This document shows positions 1-8,917 of a stretch of 64,000 bases of DNA, piece by piece. The notes below the pieces were generated by a model that was given only the letters and a program-made list of their open reading frames with translations, did not search any database and had not been told where the DNA came from. The stretch's first letter is position 1. Each line of letters starts with the position of its first letter. The stretch is from contig NC_017045.1 in NCBI RefSeq assembly GCF_000252855.1, forward strand, positions 1,550,001 through 1,614,000. The letters are read 5' to 3'. The translations under genes were made by a program, and so were the position numbers. The DNA is from Riemerella anatipestifer ATCC 11845 = DSM 15868 (GTDB lineage: Bacteria > Bacteroidota > Bacteroidia > Flavobacteriales > Weeksellaceae).

Positions 1-549
1 ATTGTTCAGATGGAACAATCCAAAAATGCCCAAGAGTTGGCTCCCGTAACTAAAGCGTTTGTGAAAATAGCTGAAGAAAATCCTAATCAGTGGTTGCCTT
101 ACTATTATGCGAGTTACAATAGTGTAATGGAAGGGTTCAGAGGTAATTACACCGATAAAACCAAGTTAGAAACCTTAGCTAACCAAGCTGAAGAATGGAT
201 GAAAAAGGCAGAGGCTCTTTCGCCTGAAAATGCAGAGATTTATATTCTTAAAGCTCGCATCAATGGATTGAGAATGATGATAAATCCACAGAAATATTAT
301 GCGACTGATGGCAAATCTTATGGCGAAAATTTAGCGAAGGCTAAAAAACTTAGCCCTAATAATCCGAGAATTACTTTGCTGAAAGCTGAAACGGTGTACT
401 ATACGCCAAAAGAACACGGTGGAAGTAAGGAACTTGGTTTAAAACTATTTGAAAAAGCCTTAAAACAGTTTGAAACTCAAGAAGCCGAGCAAAAACTATT
501 GCCTCATTGGGGCAAGAAAGAGGCTCAGTATTTCTTATCTTTGAAATAA
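1..549 (+). CDS. TPR-like helical repeat protein, 5'-truncated by window edge
   Basis: The frame is open to base 1 and stops at 549, so the first ATG in view (base 10) is probably internal and the true N-terminus, including any signal peptide, lies outside. The visible 180 or so residues look all-helical and TPR-like, with spaced segments such as ALSPENAEIYILKARI and KLSPNNPRITLLKAE that resemble the second half of TPR units. No catalytic motif is visible. A strong terminator follows, separating it from the sensor kinase gene. In Flavobacteriia, short secreted TPR-like proteins of this kind are common and mostly uncharacterised. I cannot assign a function. Confidence 0.75.
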   Translation: MVQMEQSKNAQELAPVTKAFVKIAEENPNQWLPYYYASYNSVMEGFRGNYTDKTKLETLANQAEEWMKKAEALSPENAEIYILKARINGLRMMINPQKYYATDGKSYGENLAKAKKLSPNNPRITLLKAETVYYTPKEHGGSKELGLKLFEKALKQFETQEAEQKLLPHWGKKEAQYFLSLK

Positions 550-562
550 ATATAAATATTTT

Positions 563-594
563 GGTGAGGAAGAACTTTCCTCACCATCTTTTTC
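563..594 (+). terminator. Rho-independent terminator
   Basis: A 9-bp perfect stem (GGTGAGGAA / TTCCTCACC, 563-585) with a 5-nt loop is followed by a T-rich run. It closes the TPR-like gene. Confidence 0.85.
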
Positions 595-606
595 AAAATT
601 TAGCTT

Positions 607-1632
607 ATGAAAACTTTTTCCTTTAAAAATATACGCACTTTGTTTATTGTAAGCGTACTTTCTGCTCTTTTCTTCTTTCTCATTACCTCGTCTGAAAAAA
701 CAATTCGTAACTTTTTTATTAGCTGGGCAATATCGCTTGTCTATACTTTTGGCTATGGGTTATGTAATGGATTGATGAATGAACAACTTAATGAAAAGTA
801 TAATTGGAATACTCATACTAAACCTCGTCTGATAATTGGACTTATAGCAACAGTTATTCTTAATACTCTAATAACTTATTTGCTAAATTATATTTCTTTT
901 GTTCAGTTAAGAGGAGTTCCTACAGAAGATTTTTTTAGTAAAAAATACGGTTTTATCAATTGGTTTTGGATAAATTTCGCATTGCTAATATCATCATTAT
1001 ATCATGTTTACTATTTTATGAAAGCCTTGCAGCAAAGCACTCAAGAGAAAATAGAAGTGCAGGAGCAATTAGCCAAAGCCTCAGAGGCACAGTTTCAAAG
1101 TTTAAAGACTCAGTTAGACCCGCATTTTCTGTTTAATTCTTTAAATGTCTTAACAGCGTTGATTGAGGAAAACCCACCGAAAGCTCAAAAATTTACGGAA
1201 GATATGTCTAAAATATACCGTTATGTTTTGGAACAAAGAGACAAAAAAACGGTGAGTGTTGCCGAAGAAATCAGCTTTGCAAAAACCTATGCCGAACTTC
1301 TTAAAACCCGTTTTGAAGACAGTGTTAATTTTAGTTTTGATATAAATCCCAACTTTGAAAATCATTTGGTAGTGCCATTGTCCTTACAATTATTGTTGGA
1401 GAATGTGATTAAACACAACTTTGCTACCATTCAAAAACCGTTGAATATTAAGGTTTATACCGCCTCGTCTTATTTGATGGTAGAAAATAATTCACAAGCA
1501 AGAGAGATGCCTGCAGGTAGTACAGGCGTTGGATTAAAGAACATTCAGCAACGCTACGCCTTACTCACACATAAGGAAGTGAATGTTGTTAAAAATGAAA
1601 CTGTTTTTCGTGTAGAAATCCCTTTGATATAA
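607..1632 (+). CDS. LytS-type sensor histidine kinase
   Basis: Membrane sensor kinase of the LytS/YehU (His_kinase, PF06580) family. About four hydrophobic segments fill residues 10-140. They are followed by a short coiled-coil linker and the phospho-acceptor box QLDPHFLFNSLN, with His at residue 173. The ATP-binding part shows the N-box (LLLENVIKH) and a G-box (GVGLKNIQQRY). No extracellular ligand domain is apparent, so the signal is probably sensed in or at the membrane. It lies 10 bp upstream of a LytTR response regulator and the two almost certainly form one two-component system. The target genes cannot be told from the sequence. Confidence 0.93.
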   Translation: MKTFSFKNIRTLFIVSVLSALFFFLITSSEKTIRNFFISWAISLVYTFGYGLCNGLMNEQLNEKYNWNTHTKPRLIIGLIATVILNTLITYLLNYISFVQLRGVPTEDFFSKKYGFINWFWINFALLISSLYHVYYFMKALQQSTQEKIEVQEQLAKASEAQFQSLKTQLDPHFLFNSLNVLTALIEENPPKAQKFTEDMSKIYRYVLEQRDKKTVSVAEEISFAKTYAELLKTRFEDSVNFSFDINPNFENHLVVPLSLQLLLENVIKHNFATIQKPLNIKVYTASSYLMVENNSQAREMPAGSTGVGLKNIQQRYALLTHKEVNVVKNETVFRVEIPLI

Positions 1633-1642
1633 TATTAAAAAA

Positions 1643-2389
1643 ATGAAAGCAATTATTATAGAAGACGAACAACTTGCTGCAAGAAAGCTAAAACGAATGT
1701 TAGAGAAGTTTCCAGAGATAGAGGTGGTAGCAACTTTATCTTCGGTAGAGGAAGGCGTTGATTATTTTAAAACCCAACCGCACCCTGACCTTATTTTTTC
1801 GGATATTATGTTAGGTGATGGGCTGTCTTTTGATATTTTTGAACAAGTGCCTACCAAAAGTTTCATTATTTATACTACGGCGTTTGACCAATATACTTTA
1901 AAGGCGTTTAAGCTTAACTCTATTGATTATTTACTAAAGCCTTTTTCACAAGAGGATTTAGAACAGGCGATAGAGAAGTTTCATTCCTTCCTTCCAAAAG
2001 AACAAGGCTACGAACAACTAAATTTTAAAGAACTTATCCAAAAGGAAACACCTAAACTCACAAGAGTTGTAGCTAAAGTAGGATATAATTTAAAGGTATT
2101 AAGTATAGAAAATATTAGTTGTTTTTACAGCGAAAACAAAATCGTTTATGCTCAAACCGAGAGCAGAGCTTATCCTACGGAATTTACTTTAGATGAATTA
2201 GAAAAACTGTTAGATTTAAAGAAATTTTTCAGGGTTAATAGACAATTCATCATCAATTTAGAACATATTAAAAATATCCATACTTCCCCATATTACAAAG
2301 TGGAACTCAATCACCCGTTAGAGCAAGAAATTACGATAAGTAGAGAGCGAGTAAAACACTTTAAATCTTGGCTGGAAGGAGATTTTTAA
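1643..2389 (+). CDS. LytTR-family response regulator
   Basis: The N-terminal receiver domain (about 1-120) has the acidic pair EDE near the start, the phospho-acceptor Asp54 in SDIML, and the conserved KPF lysine near residue 105. The C-terminal half (about 140-248) is a LytTR DNA-binding domain, recognisable by FFRVNRQFIINLEHI and the ending RERVKHFKSWL. It is the partner of the preceding LytS-type kinase. Its last 4 bases overlap the 3' end of the convergent DUF4870 gene, so no intergenic terminator separates the two. Confidence 0.95.
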   Translation: MKAIIIEDEQLAARKLKRMLEKFPEIEVVATLSSVEEGVDYFKTQPHPDLIFSDIMLGDGLSFDIFEQVPTKSFIIYTTAFDQYTLKAFKLNSIDYLLKPFSQEDLEQAIEKFHSFLPKEQGYEQLNFKELIQKETPKLTRVVAKVGYNLKVLSIENISCFYSENKIVYAQTESRAYPTEFTLDELEKLLDLKKFFRVNRQFIINLEHIKNIHTSPYYKVELNHPLEQEITISRERVKHFKSWLEGDF

Positions 2390-2751
2390 ATAAATCTAAT
2401 AGTTAAAGGATATCTTATAGGTTGGTTATCCTTAGATTTAACAGCTTGTATAATAGGTACTATAATCATTATTAGTGCTATAATAGATATGAATAAAAAA
2501 CCTATCAGAATAAAGCATAAAGGTACAGATACCAAAATGGCTATAAACATAGTGATTTGAAAGTTAATAATCTCTTTGCCTTGTTCATTTATTCCCAGTA
2601 TTTCATCTTTTTTGAAAGCCCAGATTAAGAGAGGGATTATGAGTCCACCAAACCCTGTAATAAGATTAAATAATTGAGATAAATGTAGTAGGAACAACAT
2701 ATCTTTGTCTTCTATTTTGGTAGCAGGATTAGTATTTTTCATTTTTATCAT
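2386..2751 (-). CDS. DUF4870 small membrane protein
   Basis: A 121-residue protein with the DUF4870 pattern: an N-terminal amphipathic stretch DKDMLFLLHLSQLF, then FGGLIIPLLIW, a short cytoplasmic KD.ILGINEQGKEIINFQ segment, and one or two further hydrophobic segments. The internal Met at 2742 is an equally likely start. Family members are inner-membrane proteins of unknown function. The gene converges on the response regulator gene and overlaps its stop by 4 bases. A near-consensus -7 element (TATCTTCG) lies upstream, around 2778. Confidence 0.85.
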   Translation of the reverse strand: MIKMKNTNPATKIEDKDMLFLLHLSQLFNLITGFGGLIIPLLIWAFKKDEILGINEQGKEIINFQITMFIAILVSVPLCFILIGFLFISIIALIMIIVPIIQAVKSKDNQPIRYPLTIRFI

Positions 2752-2791
2752 AAGTAGTTACTTTATGCGAAGATAAAATATTTTTCGTTAA

Positions 2792-2826
2792 AATAAAGAC
2801 GGCTTACCGAAAAATCAATAAGCCGT
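2792..2826 (-). terminator. Terminator of the NlpC/P60 gene
   Basis: An 8-bp stem (ACGGCTTA / TAAGCCGT, 2799-2826) is followed on the minus strand by a T-rich run. Confidence 0.75.
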
Positions 2827-2853
2827 TCTTGTGTTTATTTCAAAATTATTATT

Positions 2854-3519
2854 CTATTGTATCACTCGTTTTGCAAATCTGTATCTTGGTCCCCAATATT
2901 TATCATTTAGAGAAGAAACTATAACGCCTTTAGAAGTTGCAGCGTGTATAAATTTAATATCGCCATCTTCTGTTATTTCTTGTACTATCCCTACATGAGA
3001 AATGCGTCTTCCGTGTGAAAAGAATACTAAATCTCCCTTTTGTAATTCTTGTTTCAATACCATTTCTCCCTCTTGTGCCTGCGCGGCAGCTACTCTAGGA
3101 AGGCTTATGCCAGTAACTTCATTAAATACAGATAGTACAAATGCAGAACAGTCTATACCACTTCTAGTAGTGCCTCCGTAACGGTAAGGAGTTCCTAAAT
3201 AAGTACTCGCTTGATTAAGAATTTCGTCTATTGTTTGTGAGTGCTTAATAGCCTTCTCTATCTCGGCTTTAGTTTCTAAATTACTTACTCTTGCTAAAGT
3301 TGTTTTTGCTGCAACATAGTTAGCTTCGGCTTCATTTTGGTAAAGAGATTTTTTTGCTGAAGTTAAACTTGCTTTGCTTATTTTAGGTACTTTGGTATTA
3401 GATTTGTACTCTGTATTAGCGTTAGAGGGAGTAGCTGTAACTACATAGTTACTTACGCACGACTGTAAAGAAAAAGTGACTAAAGCTAATAAAACATATA
3501 CTAAATTTTTGTTTTTCAT
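2854..3519 (-). CDS. NlpC/P60 family lipoprotein (peptidoglycan hydrolase)
   Basis: The lipoprotein signal peptide ends at Cys21 (FSLQSC). A spacer with low-complexity and helical sequence runs to about residue 90. The C-terminal NlpC/P60 domain holds the Cys-His-His set: Cys in GIDCSAF, His in RISHVGIV and His in KFIHAA. Members cleave peptide stems in peptidoglycan, typically the D-Glu-meso-DAP bond, and the lipid anchor would place this one in the periplasm or outer membrane. It is a single-gene unit with its own promoter (3581-3588) and terminator. The exact bond cleaved is not deducible. Confidence 0.93.
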   Translation of the reverse strand: MKNKNLVYVLLALVTFSLQSCVSNYVVTATPSNANTEYKSNTKVPKISKASLTSAKKSLYQNEAEANYVAAKTTLARVSNLETKAEIEKAIKHSQTIDEILNQASTYLGTPYRYGGTTRSGIDCSAFVLSVFNEVTGISLPRVAAAQAQEGEMVLKQELQKGDLVFFSHGRRISHVGIVQEITEDGDIKFIHAATSKGVIVSSLNDKYWGPRYRFAKRVIQ

Positions 3520-3580
3520 TTCTGACTTATTTTAGTAGTCCCTATTAAATAAAGAATTCTTTTTCTTTAAAAAGACCTTA

Positions 3581-3588
3581 CAAAGGTA
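3581..3588 (-). promoter_or_regulatory. -7 element (TACCTTTG) for the NlpC/P60 gene
   Basis: An exact match to the Bacteroidota TAnnTTTG element on the minus strand, about 60 nt upstream of the start codon. Confidence 0.6.
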
Positions 3589-3673
3589 AGTAATCTATGA
3601 GAAACCTCTTTTTAGAGCGTTACAGGAGATTATATATTTTAACATTTTTTAACATTATTTCAAGGTTTGTTAA

Positions 3674-3715
3674 ATAAAAAACCACAGAAACTCCTATTTT
3701 TAGGTTTTCTGTGGT
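3674..3715 (-). terminator. Terminator of glnN
   Basis: A perfect 10-bp stem (ACCACAGAAA / TTTCTGTGGT, 3681-3715) is followed on the minus strand by TTTTTTATTTA. Confidence 0.85.
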
Positions 3716-3747
3716 ATTGATTTGTTAATATATTTTAACACCCTACT

Positions 3748-5943
3748 CTATCTTGTAAAGAGGAGTTCTCTATATTTTGTCATTGGCCAAAGCTCATCAT
3801 CTACCATCATTTCTAGCTCATCTGATGCTTCACGAATGCCGTCAAACAAAGGTTTTACTTTTGAACAATAAGCTTCCGCTTGTTTCATACCGTGCAACTC
3901 TTTAGCTTTAGCTTTTTCTGAAAGAAGTTCATCTACGCCTAGTTTTATTTTGGATACATTTTTAGAAATTTCAGAAATGAGGTTTAGTTGCTCTTTTGCG
4001 AGAATCTTATACTCTTTTTCAGGGAATATTTCCTTTAGTCCTTTAACATTTTCTATCAGTCTGTTCTGATAGTTAAGAGCGGCAGGGATAATATGATTTC
4101 TTGCAATATCTCCTAGTACTCTAGCCTCAATGTCTATTACGGTAGAATATTTTTCTATCTTGATTTCGTTTCTCGCTTGGAATTCTCTTTTTGAATAAAT
4201 TCCGAGTTCTTCGTAAAGCTGTACAAACTTATCGTTTAGTTCATTTTTAAGTGCTTCAGGCGTGGTTTTTAAATTATTAAGACCTCTTTTCTTTGCCTCC
4301 TTTTCCCATTCTTCAGAATAGCCATCACCTTCAAAAATGATATTTTTAGACTGCTTCACATATTCTCTTAATACATTAAATATAGCTTCATCTTTTTTAA
4401 GACCTTTTTCAATCAGAGCATCTACTTCTTTTTTGAAAACGCCTAATTGTTTAGCCATAATTACATTCATTACCGTCATTGGTTCGGCACAGTTTGCAGA
4501 AGAACCTACGGCACGAAGCTCAAATTTATTTCCTGTAAAAGCGAACGGAGAGGTTCTGTTTCTATCGGTGTTGTCCAATAAAATCATTGGGATTTTCCCT
4601 ACAACATTCAGTTTTAAATCTGTTTTTTCTTCAGGGGATAATTTTCCGAAAGTTACTTTTTCAAGTTCGTTGAGAACGCCTGAAAGCTGACTTCCTATGA
4701 AAGCGGAAATAATGGCAGGTGGTGCTTCGTTTGCTCCTAGACGGTGGTCGTTACTTGCAGAAGCGATACTTGCTCTAAGTAAATCTGCATAGTCATGAAC
4801 GGCTTTTAAGGTATTTACAAAGAATGTTAAAAATTGTAGATTCTTTTTAGGGTTTTTACCTGGGCTTAAAAGGTTTTCTCCAGTATCTGTGCTTAGAGAC
4901 CAGTTGTTGTGTTTTCCGCTACCATTAACTCCAGCGAAAGGCTTTTCGTGGAATAGGATATGGAAGTGATGTTTGTGTGCTACTCTAGCCATAACATCCA
5001 TTAGAAGTGAGTTGTGGTCCACAGCAACATTGGCTTCTTCAAACATCGGAGCGAGTTCAAATTGGTTAGGAGCTACCTCGTTGTGTCTTGTAGTGACAGG
5101 TATCCCTAGTTTCATACATTCTATTTCTAGCTCCTTCATAAAGTTCATTACTCTGGTAGGGATAGAGCCAAAGTAATGGTCGTCTAGCTGCTGACCTTTA
5201 GCAGGCGAGTGTCCTAAAAGGGTCTTTCCTGTAATTACAAGGTCTGGTCTAGATTGGTAAAGAGCGGTATCTACTAAGAAATATTCTTGTTCCCAACCAA
5301 GAGTGGCGGTAACTTTATTTACATTTTTATCAAAATAAGCTTTACACACCTCAGTTGCTGCCATATCTATAGCGTGTAGAGCTTTTAGAAGAGGTGTTTT
5401 GTAATCCAGAGTTTCTCCTGTATAAGAAATAAAAATAGAAGGAATACATAAGGTTGTCCCCATAATAAAAGCCGGAGAAGTCGGGTCCCAAGCAGTGTAA
5501 CCTCTAGCTTCAAAAGTATTTCTTATGCCTCCGTTAGGGAAGGAAGAGGCATCAGGCTCTTGCTGAATAAGCATACTTCCGTTGAATCTCTCAATAGCTC
5601 TACCATCTCCTATAGGAGTGAAAAAGCTATCGTGCTTTTCTGCTGTAGCACCTGTAAGTGGCTGAAACCAGTGAGTGTAATGTGTAACACCTTTGCTCAT
5701 AGCCCAATCTTTCATAGCTACTGCAACTTGGTCTGCAATATGATGTTCTATTTTTGCTCCCATTTTCATGGCATCTAAAATAGAATTGAATGCCTCTTTG
5801 GTTAGATATCTTCTCATTGTTTCTACGGAAAATACATTCTGACAAAACAAATCTGATAGTTTTGTAGGCACATCCACAGAGTTAGATTTTCTATAATCTC
5901 TAAATGGAAGCTCTGATAAAGCTTTAAATCTTAATGTTGACAT
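3748..5943 (-). CDS. glnN: Type III glutamine synthetase
   Basis: Makes glutamine from glutamate, ammonia and ATP in the cytoplasm. Its 731 residues match GSIII, the long form found in Bacteroidota and some cyanobacteria, and exclude the roughly 450-residue type I enzyme. GSIII landmarks seen include RHNEVAPNQFELAP, FHEKPFAGVNGSGKHNN (the glutamate/metal-binding region), and DNTDRNRTSPFAFTGNKFE, with the long C-terminal helical extension typical of the type (about 570-731). It is a single-gene unit: terminator downstream, and no PII or amt gene adjacent. Regulation is not evident from the sequence. Confidence 0.97.
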   Translation of the reverse strand: MSTLRFKALSELPFRDYRKSNSVDVPTKLSDLFCQNVFSVETMRRYLTKEAFNSILDAMKMGAKIEHHIADQVAVAMKDWAMSKGVTHYTHWFQPLTGATAEKHDSFFTPIGDGRAIERFNGSMLIQQEPDASSFPNGGIRNTFEARGYTAWDPTSPAFIMGTTLCIPSIFISYTGETLDYKTPLLKALHAIDMAATEVCKAYFDKNVNKVTATLGWEQEYFLVDTALYQSRPDLVITGKTLLGHSPAKGQQLDDHYFGSIPTRVMNFMKELEIECMKLGIPVTTRHNEVAPNQFELAPMFEEANVAVDHNSLLMDVMARVAHKHHFHILFHEKPFAGVNGSGKHNNWSLSTDTGENLLSPGKNPKKNLQFLTFFVNTLKAVHDYADLLRASIASASNDHRLGANEAPPAIISAFIGSQLSGVLNELEKVTFGKLSPEEKTDLKLNVVGKIPMILLDNTDRNRTSPFAFTGNKFELRAVGSSANCAEPMTVMNVIMAKQLGVFKKEVDALIEKGLKKDEAIFNVLREYVKQSKNIIFEGDGYSEEWEKEAKKRGLNNLKTTPEALKNELNDKFVQLYEELGIYSKREFQARNEIKIEKYSTVIDIEARVLGDIARNHIIPAALNYQNRLIENVKGLKEIFPEKEYKILAKEQLNLISEISKNVSKIKLGVDELLSEKAKAKELHGMKQAEAYCSKVKPLFDGIREASDELEMMVDDELWPMTKYRELLFTR

Positions 5944-6040
5944 ATTTTGTAATTTTTAATGGGGCTAAATTACAAAAAATCAATTAAAAAAATAAATAAC
6001 CCCTATTAAATTTAGGGGTAAATGTGTTAAAATGTATTTT

Positions 6041-7150
6041 TTATCTAAATTCGTAAGGCTTTAAAATCTTTTTTTGAGGCGCTTTTTTCTTTTCGTCTGC
6101 TCCAAAATTATAGGTAAGTCCTATACCTAAGGTTTGTTTCATTTGTAATTTTTGTACTTGGTCGTGGTCGTATAGTAGGTTAACCATTACTACGGAGGTA
6201 ATAAATTCGCTAAATTTGAGATTGAGCGTACCTGTATAATTAATATCTACTCTTTCTGGGTGGTTCAGATAATTGGTAAAGAATCCTATTTGATTCACTA
6301 GGTTGATGTCTTTATAAATTTTAAGTCTATACAAAGCAGTAAGCATCGCACCGAGCTCTGTTCTTACTGATTGCCCATCTCTTTCCAAACCATATCGCCC
6401 TGCCCTTTGCAGTTTTTCGTCTAAAACAAAGGTAAGCTTTGTATTTGCAGGACGGAATACCACTTGAAAGTTTTCATTAGGATTATAAGAAATACCCATA
6501 CCCGCATTTATGTATCCGGGAGCCATAAATTTTGAAATCCTATTTTCATATATAGGCTTTGGAGTAATTGCGTAGTTGTACCCTGGCATAAATTGAGTTA
6601 GAAACTGAATCCCCATAGAGAGGTAATAGTTTCTGCCTATCTCATAGCCGTAGTTACTCATAATATTGAGGTAATCATCAGTTTTTCTTGCAACTTGGTT
6701 TTGAGTTGAAACCATACCATATCCCATCCTTACAATGTTTTCCCAGTAGTGGTTTCTGTTTTTATAACTCAGATTGTAGTCTATATTTCCTATGACTCCA
6801 ATGCTGTTATTTCCCCCAGAATTCCAATTAGAAAAGCTAGATTGGTTAAAGACTAAAGTATTCTGTCCCCAAAAATACCACTTCTGTGGGGTGTCCATTC
6901 TTAGAAATTTATAGGGTGTTACAGGGATATCTTCTTTGATATTTTTAGGTGGAGATGGGGAAATTAAAGTGTCTATTTTGTAGGATTTAAGAGCGACTAG
7001 ACGCTCTTTACTAAAACTGTCTATGTCTATAATCTGTGATTCCCAATGCGTTCCACTTATAGAGTCTATTAGCTTTTTATTATAATTGATTTGCCCCAAC
7101 AGAAAAGTGTGACAAATTGATAAAATAAAAAGGGCTAAATATTTTAGCAT
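6041..7150 (-). CDS. DUF3078 family protein, probable outer-membrane-associated
   Basis: A signal peptide (about 1-19) precedes a mature protein with the DUF3078 hallmark run WYFWGQNTLVFNQSSFSNW..GG. The rest alternates aromatic and polar residues with many beta-strand-like segments, consistent with an outer-membrane barrel, although it ends YEFR rather than in a classic strand ending in F. The family is widespread in Flavobacteriia and has no known function. It has its own -7 element (7176-7183) and is divergent from the rhomboid gene. Confidence 0.85.
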   Translation of the reverse strand: MLKYLALFILSICHTFLLGQINYNKKLIDSISGTHWESQIIDIDSFSKERLVALKSYKIDTLISPSPPKNIKEDIPVTPYKFLRMDTPQKWYFWGQNTLVFNQSSFSNWNSGGNNSIGVIGNIDYNLSYKNRNHYWENIVRMGYGMVSTQNQVARKTDDYLNIMSNYGYEIGRNYYLSMGIQFLTQFMPGYNYAITPKPIYENRISKFMAPGYINAGMGISYNPNENFQVVFRPANTKLTFVLDEKLQRAGRYGLERDGQSVRTELGAMLTALYRLKIYKDINLVNQIGFFTNYLNHPERVDINYTGTLNLKFSEFITSVVMVNLLYDHDQVQKLQMKQTLGIGLTYNFGADEKKKAPQKKILKPYEFR

Positions 7151-7175
7151 TAGTAATTTATTTATAATTTTAGTA

Positions 7176-7183
7176 CAAAAATA
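7176..7183 (-). promoter_or_regulatory. -7 element (TATTTTTG) for the DUF3078 gene
   Basis: An exact TAnnTTTG match on the minus strand, 25 nt upstream of the ATG. Confidence 0.6.
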
Positions 7184-7256
7184 GGACAGATTTTCTATTT
7201 ACGAAAAATAAAGTCTCTTTTTTTGGTTTGGCAAAACATTTGTGAGAACGGTGGTT

Positions 7257-8021
7257 ATGTTTAAAAACAAATCTTTTCTTTCTATAAAAGTTCCTTTATT
7301 GGTGCTATCGGCGGTATGGTTGGGATTCTTATTGCAATCCGTAGGTTTAGTGGAGCATTGTCAAGGGGCGCTAATTCCTTTGGCTCCAGAAGGGCTAAAA
7401 GGCGTTTTGTTTTCTCCTTTTCTACATTCGGGATTAGAGCATATATGGAGTAACTCTGTTCCTCTGGGAGTTTTACTTTTTTTGTTATACGAGTTTTACC
7501 CTAAAATAGCAAATGTTATTTTCTTGTTGGGTTGGTTGTCTACAGGTTTTTTAGTTTGGCTGACATCTCAGGTAGACTTATTTACAGGGGAAATGTATTA
7601 TACCTGTATTATAGGAGCGAGTGGTATTGTCTATATGCTAGCTTTCTTCTTATTCTTTAGTGGAATTTTTAGATGGAATATGAAATTGCTTACCATCTCT
7701 CTCCTTGTAGCGTTGTATTACGGGAGTCTAATTTGGGGAATTTTTCCTGAAGAATTCTTTTCTCAACTAGACCAACCTAGCCAAATCTCTTGGCAGTCTC
7801 ATTTAGTAGGAGCGGTAGTAGGCATTATTTTGGCGTTTATGTATAGAAAACAAGGCGAAAAAAAACGCCGATTTATATGGCAATACCCTAATTATTACAG
7901 CGAAAAAGATGATAAACTTTGGCAAGCCTATAAAGCAGAACACCCCGAAGATTTTGAGGAGCTCCCAAAACTGAATGAACCTGATATATGGGAAGAACTT
8001 AATAGATTGCGTAGGCAGTAA
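7257..8021 (+). CDS. Rhomboid-family intramembrane serine protease
   Basis: Six or so hydrophobic segments (residues about 8-195) with the rhomboid dyad: Ser122 in GASG and His182 in SHLVGAVVG. The upstream HSGLEHIWSN fits the conserved loop/TM2 region. I chose the ATG at 7257 over the in-frame GTG at 7242, since MFKNKSF begins directly before the first hydrophobic helix. A charged cytoplasmic tail of about 60 residues follows (from roughly 195), rich in aromatic and acidic residues and containing YPNYYSEKDDKLW. Substrates are unknown. It is divergent from the DUF3078 gene and abuts the convergent YdeI-like gene with a 3-bp gap. Confidence 0.92.
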   Translation: MFKNKSFLSIKVPLLVLSAVWLGFLLQSVGLVEHCQGALIPLAPEGLKGVLFSPFLHSGLEHIWSNSVPLGVLLFLLYEFYPKIANVIFLLGWLSTGFLVWLTSQVDLFTGEMYYTCIIGASGIVYMLAFFLFFSGIFRWNMKLLTISLLVALYYGSLIWGIFPEEFFSQLDQPSQISWQSHLVGAVVGIILAFMYRKQGEKKRRFIWQYPNYYSEKDDKLWQAYKAEHPEDFEELPKLNEPDIWEELNRLRRQ

Positions 8022-8024
8022 TAA

Positions 8025-8495
8025 CTATTTATTTTTGGTTTCCTCTAAAATAATGGAAGGTAGTTGTTGCTTTCTTCTTTCTTTAGTTTCTTCTTTTTTG
8101 GCAGAGGTAATCCATAACATTAGTTCTTTTTTTCGGGTGTACGATAGCTTGTTATAAGCTAACCCTACTTCAGGATAAGCATTAAATATAGTTAATACTT
8201 CCTCGGGTACAACCACCACTCGTTCCTCCAAATCTTGCTCAAGGCTTACCTCTACAGTATCTCCAAAGGTTTTATTTAATGATGCCCTCACTTCTTTAGT
8301 TAAAATTAAAAAATGGTAGGATTTACCCATTTTAGCAAGGCTTCCTCGGTATGGCACTTTATTGTCGAATAGCACTTTTACCTTTACTTGCCCTTTTTTG
8401 CCAAAAAGTTCTTCGGTGGAAAAAGGGAAGACCACATAACCAGCATTGTCCGTTCCGTGTTGGATAATTTCTGCAGTGAAGTTAATAGTTTTCAT
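8025..8495 (-). CDS. YdeI/OmdA-family protein with DUF1905 domain
   Basis: A 156-residue protein. Residues about 1-85 look like DUF1905 (a small beta-barrel with VVFPFSTEELFGKKGQVKVKV). The C-terminal part shows the YdeI/OmpD-associated pattern, with AYNKLSYTRKKELMLWI followed by AKKEETKERR. The likely start is the ATG at 8495 (MKTINF). A longer reading from 8510 would run into the 3' end of an alkD remnant and add only MEKFN. The remnant's stop codon lies 1 bp upstream of this ATG, which suggests that the gene was once translationally linked to an alkD gene. The cellular role of the family is unclear. Confidence 0.85.
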   Translation of the reverse strand: MKTINFTAEIIQHGTDNAGYVVFPFSTEELFGKKGQVKVKVLFDNKVPYRGSLAKMGKSYHFLILTKEVRASLNKTFGDTVEVSLEQDLEERVVVVPEEVLTIFNAYPEVGLAYNKLSYTRKKELMLWITSAKKEETKERRKQQLPSIILEETKNK

Positions 8496-8496
8496 A

Positions 8497-8631
8497 TTAA
8501 ATTTTTCCATTTAGAAAATCTTGTCTTAGAGGTTCGTTTAGTTTTTCTATAGCGTATCTTAGAGTAGTTCTAGGCATAGTGGTGTAGTGCTGTTTGAGGA
8601 ACTCTAATAATATTTCTTCGTTTTTTATCAT
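8497..8631 (-). pseudogene. Remnant of an alkD 3' end (44 codons)
   Basis: An open 45-codon stretch on the minus strand ends FLNGKI followed by TAA. It matches the last ~42 codons of the intact alkD at 10257-10964. Hand alignment of 8497-8622 with 10257-10382 gives 11 differences in 126 bases (about 91% identity). Eight of the 11 are synonymous and three change residues (K/E, A/T, D/N). The similarity ends near 8622, about three codons after an ATG at 8631 that happens to keep the frame open. It lacks more than 80% of AlkD and cannot be a working enzyme. It lies directly before the YdeI-like gene, apparently preserving an ancestral alkD-ydeI junction. Confidence 0.85.
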
Positions 8632-8731
8632 AATATTTAAATAAGAAAACATCTTAGTAATGAGATGCTTTCTGGTCTGTTACTTCTCTCATATCCATCC
8701 TTAATAAGTGATAAGGATTTTGTATTATACT

Positions 8732-8917
8732 CTACTTAATGTTCGTCTTATTTTTCAATATATAGATTATGCTTACAACTATATAGATAGATACAATTGC
8801 ATTACCTATCAAATTTAAAATACTCATATTCTCAAAATCTGTTATAATACAATAAAAATTGTAAGTAACAAAAAAAACAGAAACTATAATAAGAGAACAC
8901 AATATATATTTTTTCAT
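8732..8917 (-). CDS. Hypothetical small membrane protein, 61 aa
   Basis: This short frame starts MKKYILCSLIIVSVFFV and has two hydrophobic helices (about 4-25 and 35-55) with a short polar loop and a basic tail (KNKTNIK). I see no family signature. Positive-inside topology would put both ends in the cytoplasm. The composition is very AT-rich, like the surrounding segment between the alkD remnant and alkD. It could be a chance frame: no clear promoter element is seen upstream. Confidence 0.45.
   Translation of the reverse strand: MKKYILCSLIIVSVFFVTYNFYCIITDFENMSILNLIGNAIVSIYIVVSIIYILKNKTNIK

Noticed and set aside
8496-8510. Longer start (MEKFN...) for the YdeI-like gene
   Set aside because: Those codons are the out-of-frame end of the alkD remnant, and the family start is at 8495.
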